This document shows positions 31,936-40,413 of a DNA stretch of 64,000 nucleotides, piece after piece (position 1 is the first letter of the stretch; each line of letters starts with the position of its first letter). The notes beneath the pieces are model-generated. The model was not told the DNA's origin, did not search any database, and worked only from the letters and a program-made list of their open reading frames with translations. This stretch comes from Comamonas testosteroni ATCC 11996 (lineage in GTDB: Bacteria > Pseudomonadota > Gammaproteobacteria > Burkholderiales > Burkholderiaceae_C): the NCBI RefSeq assembly GCF_000241525.1, contig NZ_AHIL01000041.1:124001-188000 (forward strand), written 5' to 3'. The position numbers and the translations under genes are program-made.

Positions 31936-33345
31936 ATGCAACTCACTCGTAAACATCTCACGGTCGCATTCCTGGCCGGCATGGCGGTCCTGGCCGTCGC
32001 ATCTCTGGCTGGCATTCCGCTGGTCTCCCACGACACATGGGCCGCTCTGGCAGCCGCTGGAGCCATGCCTATGGCTCTGACGGGCGAGACTGGCGGCGAC
32101 ATCCAAAAGGCCTTGGGCCAACTCACCGATGTGGCTAAGGCCGCTCAGCAGGCGGTCGCCGATATGAAGAAGGCGCATACCGAGCTGGATGGCCGAGTCG
32201 GCAAAATGCACGAAGAACTCAAGGCTGCTGGCGTTGACGCCACAACCAAGGCTGCATTCCAGGACGCGGTCCAGAAGGTGGACAAGGTTGAGAAGTCGGT
32301 CGAAAAGCTCACCGAAGAGCTGACCGACCTGGCCCGCAAATCTGCCAACCTGCTCGGCGGTGGCGGTCAGCAGCGCAAGAGCCTGGGCCAACTGGCCGGC
32401 GAATCCGATGTCTGCAAGTCCTATCGCGGCGGCACGGCTGAGCTCATTACCATGAATGCCCCGCTGTTCGGCAAGGCGGCTGTGACCAGCTCAGCAGCCA
32501 GCGCGGGCGCGTTCATCGAACCCGATCGCCGCGGCCTGCTGGTGGATCCGGCTATTCCGCTCACTGTGCGTGACCTCTTTATGGCGGTCTCGATCTCCAC
32601 CAACGCGGTGGAGTGGGTTCAGGAGAAGCTGTTCACCAACAATGCCGGTCCCCAAAACGGTGAAGGCACTGCCAAAAACGAATCGGGCATTACGTTTGAG
32701 AAGAAGTCGAGCTCGGTCGAAACCATCGCACACTGGATCCCTATCAGCCGCCAAGTGCTAGCCGATGTGCCGCAGCTGCAAGGCCTGATCGATGGTCGTA
32801 TGCGCGAAGGCCTGAAGATCAAGGAAGATGAAGATCTGCTCTTCGGTGACGGGCTGAATGGTCATCTCTTGGGTCTCGTTCCCCAGGCCACGGACTACAG
32901 TGCTGCGGGCCTGCCCGCTCCTGCGGCTGGCGGTCCGGCAACAACAATGCTCGACCACCTACGCTGGTCTCATCTGCAGGTGGCCAAGGCGCTGTACCCG
33001 GCCACCTTCTCGGTGCTGAGCCTGGAGGACTGGGCCACCATCCAGCTGCTGAAGACCAATGACGGTGCCTACATCTTTGGTACACCCACCGATGGTGCCG
33101 CGCCGCGTGTGTGGGGCAAACGTGTGGTGGAAAGCTACGGTCTGCCCACAGGTCAGTTTCTCAGTGGCAGCGGCTTCGCAGCCACCATCTACGACCGTGA
33201 GGAAGTCACTGTGCGTGTGGCAGAGCAGCACGCTGACTTCTTCATCAAGAACATGGTGGCCCTGCTGGTGGAAGAGCGCTTGGCCTTCACTGTCGAGCGC
33301 CCCAAGGCCATTGTTGCCGGCACATTCCCTGCACCTGCTCCCTGA
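31936..33345 (+). CDS. HK97-fold major capsid protein with delta domain
   Basis: A 469-residue capsid precursor. A coiled-coil scaffold-like delta domain occupies about residues 55-150, then the HK97 fold begins near residue 170 (GAFIEPDRRGLLVDPA) and runs through ISRQVLADVPQLQGLIDGRM. The adjacent protease should remove the delta domain. Oddly, residues 8-30 are a hydrophobic, signal-like stretch (LTVAFLAGMAVLAVASLAG) ahead of the delta domain, which is unusual for a capsid protein. No strong ribosome site precedes ATG 31936. Confidence 0.92.
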   Translation: MQLTRKHLTVAFLAGMAVLAVASLAGIPLVSHDTWAALAAAGAMPMALTGETGGDIQKALGQLTDVAKAAQQAVADMKKAHTELDGRVGKMHEELKAAGVDATTKAAFQDAVQKVDKVEKSVEKLTEELTDLARKSANLLGGGGQQRKSLGQLAGESDVCKSYRGGTAELITMNAPLFGKAAVTSSAASAGAFIEPDRRGLLVDPAIPLTVRDLFMAVSISTNAVEWVQEKLFTNNAGPQNGEGTAKNESGITFEKKSSSVETIAHWIPISRQVLADVPQLQGLIDGRMREGLKIKEDEDLLFGDGLNGHLLGLVPQATDYSAAGLPAPAAGGPATTMLDHLRWSHLQVAKALYPATFSVLSLEDWATIQLLKTNDGAYIFGTPTDGAAPRVWGKRVVESYGLPTGQFLSGSGFAATIYDREEVTVRVAEQHADFFIKNMVALLVEERLAFTVERPKAIVAGTFPAPAP

Positions 33346-33375
33346 TCGAGGCGCAGCTCTCTCAACTTAAACCGC

Positions 33376-33400
33376 AAAGGCCGGCCTCGCGCTGGCCTTT
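33376..33400 (+). terminator. Hairpin after the capsid gene (attenuator-like)
   Basis: AAAGGCC and GGCCTTT pair across an 11-base spacer, 30 bp after the capsid stop. There is no long T run; a partial terminator or RNA-processing site could favour capsid over downstream connectors. Confidence 0.45.
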
Positions 33401-33416
33401 GCCTTTGGAGAATGAA

Positions 33417-33800
33417 ATGGAATATGAGATCGGAAAGACGTTCAAAAGCGGCGACAAGCTGCTGAAGCCTGGTGATCCTTTGCCTGCCGCCATGGACAAG
33501 ATCACTCTGGACCACTACAAGCGCCACGGCATGGTGCGCGAAGTCAAGCCGCAGGAATCCAAGCCCGACGCATCGAAACGTCGCACGACAACACCGCGCC
33601 AGAAGGAAATCAAGTCTGCAGGCCCAGGTGATAGCAATCAATCCGCAGGTCAGTCTGATCTGTCTGCTGGTAATGAACAGGTGCGCAGCGGCAGTGATGG
33701 CCAGGCAGACGGCACTGTGCACACGTCTGCACAGGAACCCGGCGACTCTTCTGCTGCCGCCCCTGCATCTGATTCGAGCGCCGCTCAACCCGAGGCTTGA
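33417..33800 (+). CDS. Head-region protein with disordered tail
   Basis: A 127-residue protein. Residues 1-50 look folded (EYEIGKTFKSGDKLLKPGDPLP); the remainder is low-complexity Ser/Ala/Gln/Pro. ATG 33417 has GGAG 6 bases upstream. Its position between capsid and connector suggests a head decoration or completion protein. Codons for VHTSA carry the one-mismatch palindrome at 33718-33731. Confidence 0.6.
   Translation: MEYEIGKTFKSGDKLLKPGDPLPAAMDKITLDHYKRHGMVREVKPQESKPDASKRRTTTPRQKEIKSAGPGDSNQSAGQSDLSAGNEQVRSGSDGQADGTVHTSAQEPGDSSAAAPASDSSAAQPEA
33718..33731. repeat. parS-like palindrome copy D (13/14)
   Basis: TGCACACGTCTGCA, identical to copy A, inside the low-complexity tail of the gene at 33417-33800. 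Confidence 0.55.
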
Positions 33801-33802
33801 TC

Positions 33803-34162
33803 ATGGCCATTGAGCTTGTCACATTGGCTCAGGCCAAGGCCCATCTGCGTGTCAGGCACGATCACGAAGACAGCGATATCCAGCTCAAGCTCAATGCAGC
33901 CACTCGCATGGCCATCGTCTATCTGGACCGTGATGTGTACGAAAGCCAGGCGGCGCTTGATGCAGCAATTGCAGCTGGAGCGGCGCGGCCATACCCGCTT
34001 CTGGTAACAGATGACGACATGGATATGGTCCGGGCCGGCATTCTTTTGACGCTAGGCGACTTGTTCGCAAACCGCGAAGAGGTAGTGACTGGGACTATCA
34101 CCTCCCAGTTGCCTACGGGTGCCAAAGCATGTTTGCGGCCTCTGCGCCGCTTGGGAGCTTGA
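33803..34162 (+). CDS. Head-tail connector protein (gp6-like)
   Basis: A 119-residue helical protein of the HK97 gp6 / adaptor group: LVTLAQAKAHLRV is the characteristic start, followed by DSDIQLKLNAATRMAIVYLDR and a helix VRAGILLTLGDLFANRE. It forms the ring beneath the portal. GAGG lies 7 bases upstream of ATG 33803. Confidence 0.85.
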   Translation: MAIELVTLAQAKAHLRVRHDHEDSDIQLKLNAATRMAIVYLDRDVYESQAALDAAIAAGAARPYPLLVTDDDMDMVRAGILLTLGDLFANREEVVTGTITSQLPTGAKACLRPLRRLGA

Positions 34163-34164
34163 CC

Positions 34165-34347
34165 ATGGCCTGTGCAGATTGCGAAGCCCGCCGGCAGTGG
34201 ATGCTGAAGTGGGGGAAGGAGAGTCTGAATCGTGCGAAACAAATCCTCGGTATCGCTGACGCGCCAGCTCCTGCAGAGCCAGCAGCAACTGGTGATGCAG
34301 ATCCAGGCTCAGACGCAGGCGGTCAATCGCCTGGCCCAGTCGATTGA
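34165..34347 (+). CDS. 60-residue phage protein with N-terminal CxxC
   Basis: A small protein starting ACADCEARRQWMLKWGKES, then a Pro/Ala/Gly-rich tail. GGGAG lies 7 bases before ATG 34165. The CxxC may hold metal. The last 116 bases overlap, in another frame, the coiled-coil gene at 34232. Function unknown. Confidence 0.6.
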   Translation: MACADCEARRQWMLKWGKESLNRAKQILGIADAPAPAEPAATGDADPGSDAGGQSPGPVD

Positions 34348-34432
34348 GCAACTGGCCGAAGTCATTGCTCTGGACTATGCGGAGCAGGATCTGCCCACCA
34401 ATGTGGGTCTTGATGGGAGGGCACTCGGATGA
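34232..34432 (+). CDS. 66-residue coiled-coil protein overlapping its neighbour
   Basis: Starts at GTG 34232 with GGAGAG 8 bases upstream and ends overlapping the head-closure start by 4 bases. The product is almost entirely a Gln-rich coiled coil (RQLLQSQQQLVMQIQAQTQA, then VNRLAQSIEQLAEV). More than half of it shares DNA with 34165-34347 in a different frame; both have proper start signals. Confidence 0.6.
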   Translation: MRNKSSVSLTRQLLQSQQQLVMQIQAQTQAVNRLAQSIEQLAEVIALDYAEQDLPTNVGLDGRALG

Positions 34433-34773
34433 TTCGCGCTGGCTCTCTCAATCATCTGCTCAGCCTGCAGCAGCGGCAGACCGGGCGGGACCCGGACACA
34501 GGTGCAGTCATCAATGAGGTCTGGATAGAGATCGGAAAGCTCTGGGCCAGCATTGAGCCCCTGAGCGGCCGGGCATTCATTGCCGCTGCTGCAGCCCAGA
34601 GCGAAATATCGGCTCACATCATCACTTACCGAGATCCGCGTGTGAAACGTGGAATGCGCTTTGTCAGCGATGACGGCAGCATCTATCCCATCGCGGCCGC
34701 ACTTCCTGACAAGAAGAATGGTCGCGAGTATCAGACCCACCCAGTCAGTGAGGGCGTGAACGATGGCAAATGA
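34429..34773 (+). CDS. Phage head closure protein
   Basis: A 114-residue beta-barrel head-completion (gp16/SPP1-like) protein: MIRAGSLNHLLSLQQRQ is the typical start, followed by EVWIEIGKLWASIEPLSGR. It plugs the connector after packaging. It overlaps both neighbouring genes by a few bases. Confidence 0.85.
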   Translation: MIRAGSLNHLLSLQQRQTGRDPDTGAVINEVWIEIGKLWASIEPLSGRAFIAAAAAQSEISAHIITYRDPRVKRGMRFVSDDGSIYPIAAALPDKKNGREYQTHPVSEGVNDGK

Positions 34774-35236
34774 CATCAAATTCACTTTGAGCGGCGCGGG
34801 TGAGCTGCGCAAGCGATTGCTTGCGTTGCCGCGCGAGCTGCAGCTCAAGCCTGGCCGGTCGGCGCTGGGTCAGGCTGCAAGCGTGGTGCGCAGGCAAGCC
34901 AAGATCAATGCAGAGAGCATTGATGATGCTGAAACGGGTCGCAAGATCTCGGACAACATCATTCAGCGATTTCGCAGCCGCCACTACAAGCGCACAGGCG
35001 ACCTGATGATCAGCGTGGGCGTCGGCACTGAAAAGGGCCGTATCCCCAAGGGGAACCCCGACACAGGCCCCAAGGGCAACACACCGCACTGGCATTTGAT
35101 TGAACTGGGCACTGAGGTGGCAAAGCCCGAACCGTTCCTGGTGCCGGCGGCCCAGGCCACGGCAGAGCAGGCGATCAACTTGTTCGGCACGGATCTGGAC
35201 AAGCAGATCACCAAGATCGTGAGCAAGCTGAAATGA
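34763..35236 (+). CDS. HK97 gp10-family tail/neck morphogenesis protein
   Basis: A 157-residue protein of the HK97-gp10 group. It has FTLSGAGELRKRLLALPREL at the start and the conserved C-terminal segment HWHLIELGTEVAKPEPFLVPA. It takes part in neck or tail completion. It overlaps the head-closure gene by 11 bases and the next gene by 4. Confidence 0.85.
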   Translation: MANDIKFTLSGAGELRKRLLALPRELQLKPGRSALGQAASVVRRQAKINAESIDDAETGRKISDNIIQRFRSRHYKRTGDLMISVGVGTEKGRIPKGNPDTGPKGNTPHWHLIELGTEVAKPEPFLVPAAQATAEQAINLFGTDLDKQITKIVSKLK

Positions 35237-35601
35237 CAGTGCCTTTTTACCGTGTGGCGAAGGCGTCGCCTGCCGTGCTCGCTCTGCTGGGTGACCCGGA
35301 GCCTCGGATCTATCCCTGGGGCGAAAACGACGATGAAGAGCGTGTCTACCCCTATGTGACGTACCGCACCGACTTGCTGCCCAGCAACGTCATGGCCGGC
35401 CGTGCCTGCGCCGATGAGGGGCAGCTCTCAATCGACATCTGGGCAGAGTCTGCCCAATCAGCGAAGGCGGTGCGGGATGCTCTGCGCAGCGCGATTGAGC
35501 TGAACTGCTACATCAACACCATTCGCGACATGGGGCGTGACCCCTCAACGCGTACCTACCGCATCAGCCTGGACGTGAGCTGGTGGGTTCGCCGTACCTG
35601 A
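35233..35601 (+). CDS. Tail completion protein (DUF3168)
   Basis: A 122-residue protein resembling the tail-terminator / DUF3168 family: an N-terminal helix with ASPAVLALLGDPEPRIYPWG, a central beta sheet and ISLDVSWWVRR at the end. It should cap the tail tube where it joins the head. Confidence 0.82.
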   Translation: MTVPFYRVAKASPAVLALLGDPEPRIYPWGENDDEERVYPYVTYRTDLLPSNVMAGRACADEGQLSIDIWAESAQSAKAVRDALRSAIELNCYINTIRDMGRDPSTRTYRISLDVSWWVRRT

Positions 35602-35649
35602 TTTTTTCACCCATCCCGCCACGCGCGGAAACCACCGAAAGGAACCGCC

Positions 35650-36150
35650 ATGCCTATGTTGCCCCAAGGCACGCAGCTCTATGCGCTCATGCCCAAAGAC
35701 GCAGGCGCTGCTGAAGTTATCAAAGTCGCTTGCGCGCTGACCGTCGATACCGGCGAGGACGAGCGTGACGAGCACGATGACACTTGCCTGGAAGAGATGG
35801 AGTCGAAATCCACCTTTCCCGGGTTGACTACCCCTGGCGATGCCACGTTCACGGTGCGCATCGATCCCGCTGATCCGAGCCATGTCAAGCTCTGGTCCTT
35901 GTACAAGGCGCGCACCAAAGTGCTCTGGGCCATGGGCTGGGGCGACGGCGTGGACATCGATCCCACTGGCCCCGCCGCTGCTAATGAAGACTGGGAGCTG
36001 CCTGAGACACGTACCTGGAGTACCTGGCGCGGCCATATCTCGGGCATGAACTTCACGGGCTTCGAAGCAGGCGGGGCACCCGTGCAGGGCTCTGTCAAGA
36101 TCAAGCGCTCCACTGCGGCTGAATGGCTGGTGAAGGGCCGCGCACCATGA
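35650..36150 (+). CDS. Major tail tube protein
   Basis: A 166-residue tail tube subunit with [17 protein letters not shown] at the N-terminus, [20 protein letters not shown] in the middle, and beta-rich [16 protein letters not shown]. It follows the tail terminator and precedes the two tail chaperone frames, as expected. AAAGGAA lies 8 bases upstream. Its stop overlaps the chaperone start (ATGA). Confidence 0.85.
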   Translation: MPMLPQGTQLYALMPKDAGAAEVIKVACALTVDTGEDERDEHDDTCLEEMESKSTFPGLTTPGDATFTVRIDPADPSHVKLWSLYKARTKVLWAMGWGDGVDIDPTGPAAANEDWELPETRTWSTWRGHISGMNFTGFEAGGAPVQGSVKIKRSTAAEWLVKGRAP

Positions 36151-36605
36151 ATATTCAGGACTTGATGAACCGTGGTGGCTTTGTCGATTCCGCGCCCGTC
36201 CACAAGGAAATCAAGTGGCTGGATAAGGACGGCACGATCCACATCGACCATATTTGGGTCGTGCGTCAGCCTTTCGGCGTGATGGAAAGTTTCGCAGGCA
36301 AAGGGGAGCCTGACCGCAGTCAGGGTGCCAAGATGATCAGCCTCTCTGTCCGTTTGGGCATTGAAAAGCCCTCTGAGCAGCTGACTTATGACCAAGCATA
36401 CAGCTTGTGGCCCTCGCTGGCCTGGGCCATGGTGGTCGCTATCAATGAGGTCAATGCCCCAAAAAACTCTCCGCCGCCGATGAATTCCTCCACGAGCTCG
36501 TCCTCGCAGGCATCGGCGGCTGGACAGTTGCGCAAGCCAAGGCGAACCTCAGCTACGAAGAAGTCCTTGCCTGGCAAGAGTACCGGCGGCTCCACGGCCC
36601 TTTGA
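36147..36605 (+). CDS. Tail assembly chaperone, short form (gpG-like)
   Basis: A 152-residue tail assembly chaperone read in the zero frame. Residues up to about 105 form the folded part; beyond the slippery site the zero-frame tail is Ser/Pro/Lys low-complexity ([15 protein letters not shown]), as is common after a G-type frameshift. ATG 36147 overlaps the tube stop and has AAGGG upstream. It coats the tape measure together with the longer frameshifted form. Confidence 0.82.
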   Translation: MNIQDLMNRGGFVDSAPVHKEIKWLDKDGTIHIDHIWVVRQPFGVMESFAGKGEPDRSQGAKMISLSVRLGIEKPSEQLTYDQAYSLWPSLAWAMVVAINEVNAPKNSPPPMNSSTSSSSQASAAGQLRKPRRTSATKKSLPGKSTGGSTAL

Positions 36606-36781
36606 CTCTTGCCAAGCACATCGCCAATGCTGGGGCCACGGTGTCGCTCACTGTCAGCAGCACTGTGCCCCGCAAGCGTGGCAGCAAGTCACCCGCGTTC
36701 TCTGACTTCCTTCCTCAGTGGGGGGAGCGGTCGGCGAGCGGTGCAGTGCTGACGCTGGAGGAGGCAATGAAGCTTCTGTGA
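36147..36781 (+). CDS. Tail assembly chaperone, -1 frameshift product (gpG-T-like)
   Basis: A 211-residue fusion made by -1 slippage at A AAA AAC (36461-36467). Translation joins 36147-36467 to 36467-36781. The new frame stays open for 104 codons with a protein-like sequence ([18 protein letters not shown], then [19 protein letters not shown]) and ends 48 bp before the tape-measure gene. The T-like domain contacts the tail tube protein and recruits it to the tape measure. The T frame has no start of its own in a sensible place, which supports frameshifting. Confidence 0.85.
36461..36467 (+). promoter_or_regulatory. Programmed -1 frameshift site A AAA AAC
   Basis: In the zero frame the codons are CCA AAA AAC, so the heptamer is exactly X XXY YYZ. 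It lies 46 codons before the zero-frame stop. No downstream pseudoknot was worked out. Confidence 0.88.
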
Positions 36782-36829
36782 TTTCCTATATGCCGCCTTC
36801 GAGCGGCGATCCTTATGGGCGCTTGAAAC

Positions 36830-39451
36830 ATGGCACGGCAACTTGGCACACTGACAATCGATCTGATCGCCAAAATCGGTGGCTTTGTCAAAGGCATGAC
36901 CGATGCTGAGCGCGCCGCAGATCGCAAGTCCCGAGAGATGGAGCAAAAGCTCAAGGCTCGGGCTCAAAGCGTAGAAAAGGCATGGGCCGGTATTGGCACG
37001 GTACTCACTGCAACCATCGCGGGAATCAGCGTTACAGGGGCGGTGCAAGGGGTAGTCAACCTGGCCAAGGAAACGGCCAATGCTGCCAAAGAGGTTGAGA
37101 CGCTGTCGCGTATCTCTGGAACGTCTACCACTCGCTTTCAAGAGTTGGCTTATGGTGCCCAGCAGGTTGGCGTGAGCGGCGAGAAAATGGCCGACATCTT
37201 CAAGGATGTGCAGGACAAGTTTGGCGATTTTGCGCAGACCGGCGGCGGCGAAATGAAGGACTTCTTCGAGAAGATCGCTCCCAAGGTCGGTGTGACTATC
37301 GACCAGTTCCGCAAACTCTCCGGTGCTGATGCCTTGCAGCTGTACTACAACAGTTTGGCCAAGGCCAACCTGTCCCAGCAGGACATGGTTTTCTACCTGG
37401 AGGCTGTGGCCAATGATGCTACGGCCTTGCAGCCTTTGCTGCAAAACAACGGCAAAGCCTGGAATGAGTTGGCTGCCGAGGCGCAAAAATATGGCTTGGT
37501 GCTCAATCAGGACGCGCTGGCGGCCAGTGCTGCATATCGTGATGAGACACGAAAGCTTGAAGCCAATCTGCAAGGCATCAAGAATGCTGTGGCTGTGGAG
37601 GTGCTCCCGGCGCTTACTCAGCTCAATAGCCAACTAGCTGATGAAAGCACGCGGCAGGCCTTTGCAACGCTCATGAGCTGGGTTGTCGATCTGACCAATG
37701 TGGTAGTGAAAGCTTCCGCCAATATCGTCGCTTTCATCAACACGAAAAACAAGCTTGGTGCGCTTCTTGGAACGGATGACTTCGGCAAGATGAAGGCTTC
37801 CGCATCGGAGGCCTCTGCCCATGTCGAACGTTTGACCGGCACACTGGAGCGTCACCAGGAAGCTCTCAGCAGAGATCCGGGGAATGCGCGGCTGCAGCGT
37901 AATGTAAGCAAGACGCGCGATCTGCTTTTTCAGGCGCAGAACGCGGCAGTGGATGCATCGGATGCCCTAAAGAACTGGGCAAATCAAAAGGATGTTCAAG
38001 TCCCTAAGGTTGAGCTCCCGGAGCCTCCGAAGCCCAAAGGACCCTATTCCCCGGTAACGCCGCCGAAACCTGATGGAGGCAAAGGCAAGTCCCAAGCCGA
38101 AAAAGATCAGGAGGCCGCAGAAAAGTTCTTGCAGTCCTTGCGAGATCAGGCTTTCAAGATTGAGGAGAGATCGGCATACGAGCAGCTCTTCTACGATATC
38201 CAAAGCAAAAGCTTGAAGCTCTCAGAGTCTCAGCTCAGCAAAGCGACTGGCCTTGCAACGGCCATCGATATGTCTAAGGAGGCAGAGCGCCAGCGTGCGG
38301 TCGAAGTGGAGCGCAGCAATGTGCTCTATGAGGCGCAGAACCGTCTGATCGCCAAAGAGCAGCAACTGCAGTTGGAGCTTCTGACCTACGGGATGGGTGA
38401 TAAGTCTGCCGCAGAGCTGCACGAAAAGATCTCGCTGATGCAGCAGCACCAGGCAGAGCTGAGAAAGCTGCAGCAAGACCAGGCCAGCGCAGTCATCGGT
38501 GCGGATACTGAGAAAGAGCGTCAACGCATCCAGGCCGCGTTTGCTGAGCGTATTCGGATCACGCAGACCGCCCAGCAGCAGGAGCTGCAGCTGTATGAAG
38601 ACTTCCTGCAGCAAAAGCGCGAGCGCGAGGGAAATTGGCTGCTCGGTGCTCAGTCGGGTCTCGCAACGTATCTGGAAAACGCCCGCGACATGTACTCGCA
38701 GGCGCAGGGTATCGCATCCAGGGCCTTCACTGGCATGGAGGACATGCTGGTCAACTTCGTCAAGACCGGCAAGATGGATGTGGGGAGCCTGTTCGCTTCA
38801 ATTGGCGAAGAAGTGCTACGCATGCTGATCCGCATGGGCATCCAGATGGTGGCCAATAAGCTGCTGGGCGATACGTTGCAGGCGGCTGGTGTAGCCACTT
38901 CTCTGGCTGCTGGTGCTGCGACTGCTGCAGCTTGGGCGCCGGCTGCTGCCATGGCTTCGCTCGCATCGTTTGGTGCGAATGCGGCGCCTGCCAGTGCGGG
39001 CATTGCCAGCACGGTGGCCCTGAGCCAAGGTCTGGCCATGATCCCCGGCTTTGACCAGGGTGGCTATACCGGTCCTGGTGCACGGCTGCAGATCGCGGGC
39101 TGGGTGCATGCGGGCGAGGGCGTTCTCAACCAGGACGACATGGCCGCGCTCGGTGGGCCTGCAGCATTCGAGGCATTCCGTCGCAGCCTGCACGGCATGC
39201 CGGGCTATGCCAGCGGGGGCGTTGTTGGTGCGCCGCGTATTGCAACGCGTGCTGACTATGCGGCGCAGCTTGCAGGCAGCGCACCCATCGTCAATGTCAT
39301 CGAGGACGCCAGCAAGGCCGGCCAGATCGAGCAGACGCAAAACGCTGATGGCAGCTACAGCACGAACGTGTTTGTTCGCAATATCCGCAGCGGCGGCGAG
39401 GAAGCAACTGCGCTGGAAACAACTTACGGGCTGACGCGCCGAGGACGATAG
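36830..39451 (+). CDS. Tail tape measure protein
   Basis: An 873-residue protein that sets tail length. The N-terminal part is LGTLTIDLIAKIGGFVKGM with long helices. Hydrophobic segments follow at about residues 58-80 and near 680-720 (VATSLAAGAATAAAWAPAAA), with extended coiled coil between about 400 and 600. The C-terminal FDQGGYTGPG and GWVHAGEGVLNQ are classical tape-measure motifs. At roughly 1.5 angstrom per residue the tail would be near 130 nm. No strong ribosome site is seen. Confidence 0.93.
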   Translation: MARQLGTLTIDLIAKIGGFVKGMTDAERAADRKSREMEQKLKARAQSVEKAWAGIGTVLTATIAGISVTGAVQGVVNLAKETANAAKEVETLSRISGTSTTRFQELAYGAQQVGVSGEKMADIFKDVQDKFGDFAQTGGGEMKDFFEKIAPKVGVTIDQFRKLSGADALQLYYNSLAKANLSQQDMVFYLEAVANDATALQPLLQNNGKAWNELAAEAQKYGLVLNQDALAASAAYRDETRKLEANLQGIKNAVAVEVLPALTQLNSQLADESTRQAFATLMSWVVDLTNVVVKASANIVAFINTKNKLGALLGTDDFGKMKASASEASAHVERLTGTLERHQEALSRDPGNARLQRNVSKTRDLLFQAQNAAVDASDALKNWANQKDVQVPKVELPEPPKPKGPYSPVTPPKPDGGKGKSQAEKDQEAAEKFLQSLRDQAFKIEERSAYEQLFYDIQSKSLKLSESQLSKATGLATAIDMSKEAERQRAVEVERSNVLYEAQNRLIAKEQQLQLELLTYGMGDKSAAELHEKISLMQQHQAELRKLQQDQASAVIGADTEKERQRIQAAFAERIRITQTAQQQELQLYEDFLQQKREREGNWLLGAQSGLATYLENARDMYSQAQGIASRAFTGMEDMLVNFVKTGKMDVGSLFASIGEEVLRMLIRMGIQMVANKLLGDTLQAAGVATSLAAGAATAAAWAPAAAMASLASFGANAAPASAGIASTVALSQGLAMIPGFDQGGYTGPGARLQIAGWVHAGEGVLNQDDMAALGGPAAFEAFRRSLHGMPGYASGGVVGAPRIATRADYAAQLAGSAPIVNVIEDASKAGQIEQTQNADGSYSTNVFVRNIRSGGEEATALETTYGLTRRGR

Positions 39452-39919
39452 ATGGCATTCACTTCAAACATTGACTGGCCGCAGGGCTTCCCCTGCGTGC
39501 TGCGTGATGGGCATACAACCCGACACGTCAAGCCATTTGTGCGAACCCCTATGGCATCGGGGCGGTCTCGGCAGCGCCGCAAATTTAAGAGTGTGCCGAG
39601 TATGCACACGTGTGCATGGCTGATGACGGAGGCGCAAGCACTGTCCTTTGAGGCGTGGTTTGTTGAGACGCTGATCGATGGTACGGAGTGGTTCAACATG
39701 CCGCTCAGGACGCCCATGGGGCCGGGGAAGCTGCTTTGCCGATTCGCGGACATGTATGAAGGCCCGGATTTGGTGGGGATCGACCGCTGGCAGATCTCCG
39801 CTCCGATTGAGGTGTGGGCGCGGCCGCTGCTGCCGCCTGGCTGGGGCTTGCTGCCGGAGTTGGTGATCGGCTCCAGCATCATCGACCGGGCGGTGAATCA
39901 AGAATGGCCGGAGGGGTAG
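39452..39919 (+). CDS. Distal/minor tail protein, unknown family
   Basis: A 155-residue protein starting one base after the tape-measure stop. It has many Trp/Phe and a C-terminal beta region (RWQISAPIEVWARPLLPPGW). In this position lambdoid phages encode minor tail proteins such as M; homology is not claimed. Codons for MHTCA carry an exact palindrome. Confidence 0.65.
   Translation: MAFTSNIDWPQGFPCVLRDGHTTRHVKPFVRTPMASGRSRQRRKFKSVPSMHTCAWLMTEAQALSFEAWFVETLIDGTEWFNMPLRTPMGPGKLLCRFADMYEGPDLVGIDRWQISAPIEVWARPLLPPGWGLLPELVIGSSIIDRAVNQEWPEG
39603..39616. repeat. parS-like palindrome copy E (exact)
   Basis: TGCACACGTGTGCA, extended to 16 bp by flanking A and T. Read in the frame MHTCA, different from copies B and C. 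Confidence 0.6.
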
Positions 39920-39921
39920 AC

Positions 39922-40413
39922 ATGGCAACCAGTACAGCCTTGAAGCTGCTCTATGCCGGCGACGATGTGACGACCGTGCGCATCTGTACTCTGGACATCG
40001 AGCTGCCGGGTGGCGAGCACATACGTCTAGCGCACAGCTATGAAGATCTCACGCTGGGGGTGGACGGGGTGCCGCAGCTCTTTGAGGCCTGCGGCCTGGA
40101 GATCTCCCTGCCGGAGCGCAGCACCATCGGAAACCAGTCTCTGCGCTTTGGCCTGGGAGTGGTCGATGGTCGCGCGCACCGCTTGATCAGTGATGCGCTC
40201 GACTCTGGCCAGCCTTCGTATGTGGTCTACCGCGAGTATGTGTCGACCGACACATCGGCGCCGGCGGCTGCACCGAAGCGCATGCTGATCCAGGGAGGCG
40301 ATCTGAATAGCAATGCTCTGCAGATTGAGGCCAGTTACTTCGATCTGCTCAATCTGGCCTGGCCGCGTGATCGCTACACGGCGGACAAGGCGCCTGGCGT
40401 CAAGTACCAATGA
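39922..40413 (+). CDS. DUF1833-like minor tail protein
   Basis: A 163-residue protein resembling DUF1833 tail proteins: LPGGEHIRLAHSYEDLTLG, FEACGLEISLPERS and a beta-rich C-terminal half. ATG 39922 has GGAGGGG 5 bases upstream. It overlaps the NlpC/P60 gene by 4 bases. It is probably part of the tail tip, analogous to lambda L. Confidence 0.72.
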   Translation: MATSTALKLLYAGDDVTTVRICTLDIELPGGEHIRLAHSYEDLTLGVDGVPQLFEACGLEISLPERSTIGNQSLRFGLGVVDGRAHRLISDALDSGQPSYVVYREYVSTDTSAPAAAPKRMLIQGGDLNSNALQIEASYFDLLNLAWPRDRYTADKAPGVKYQ

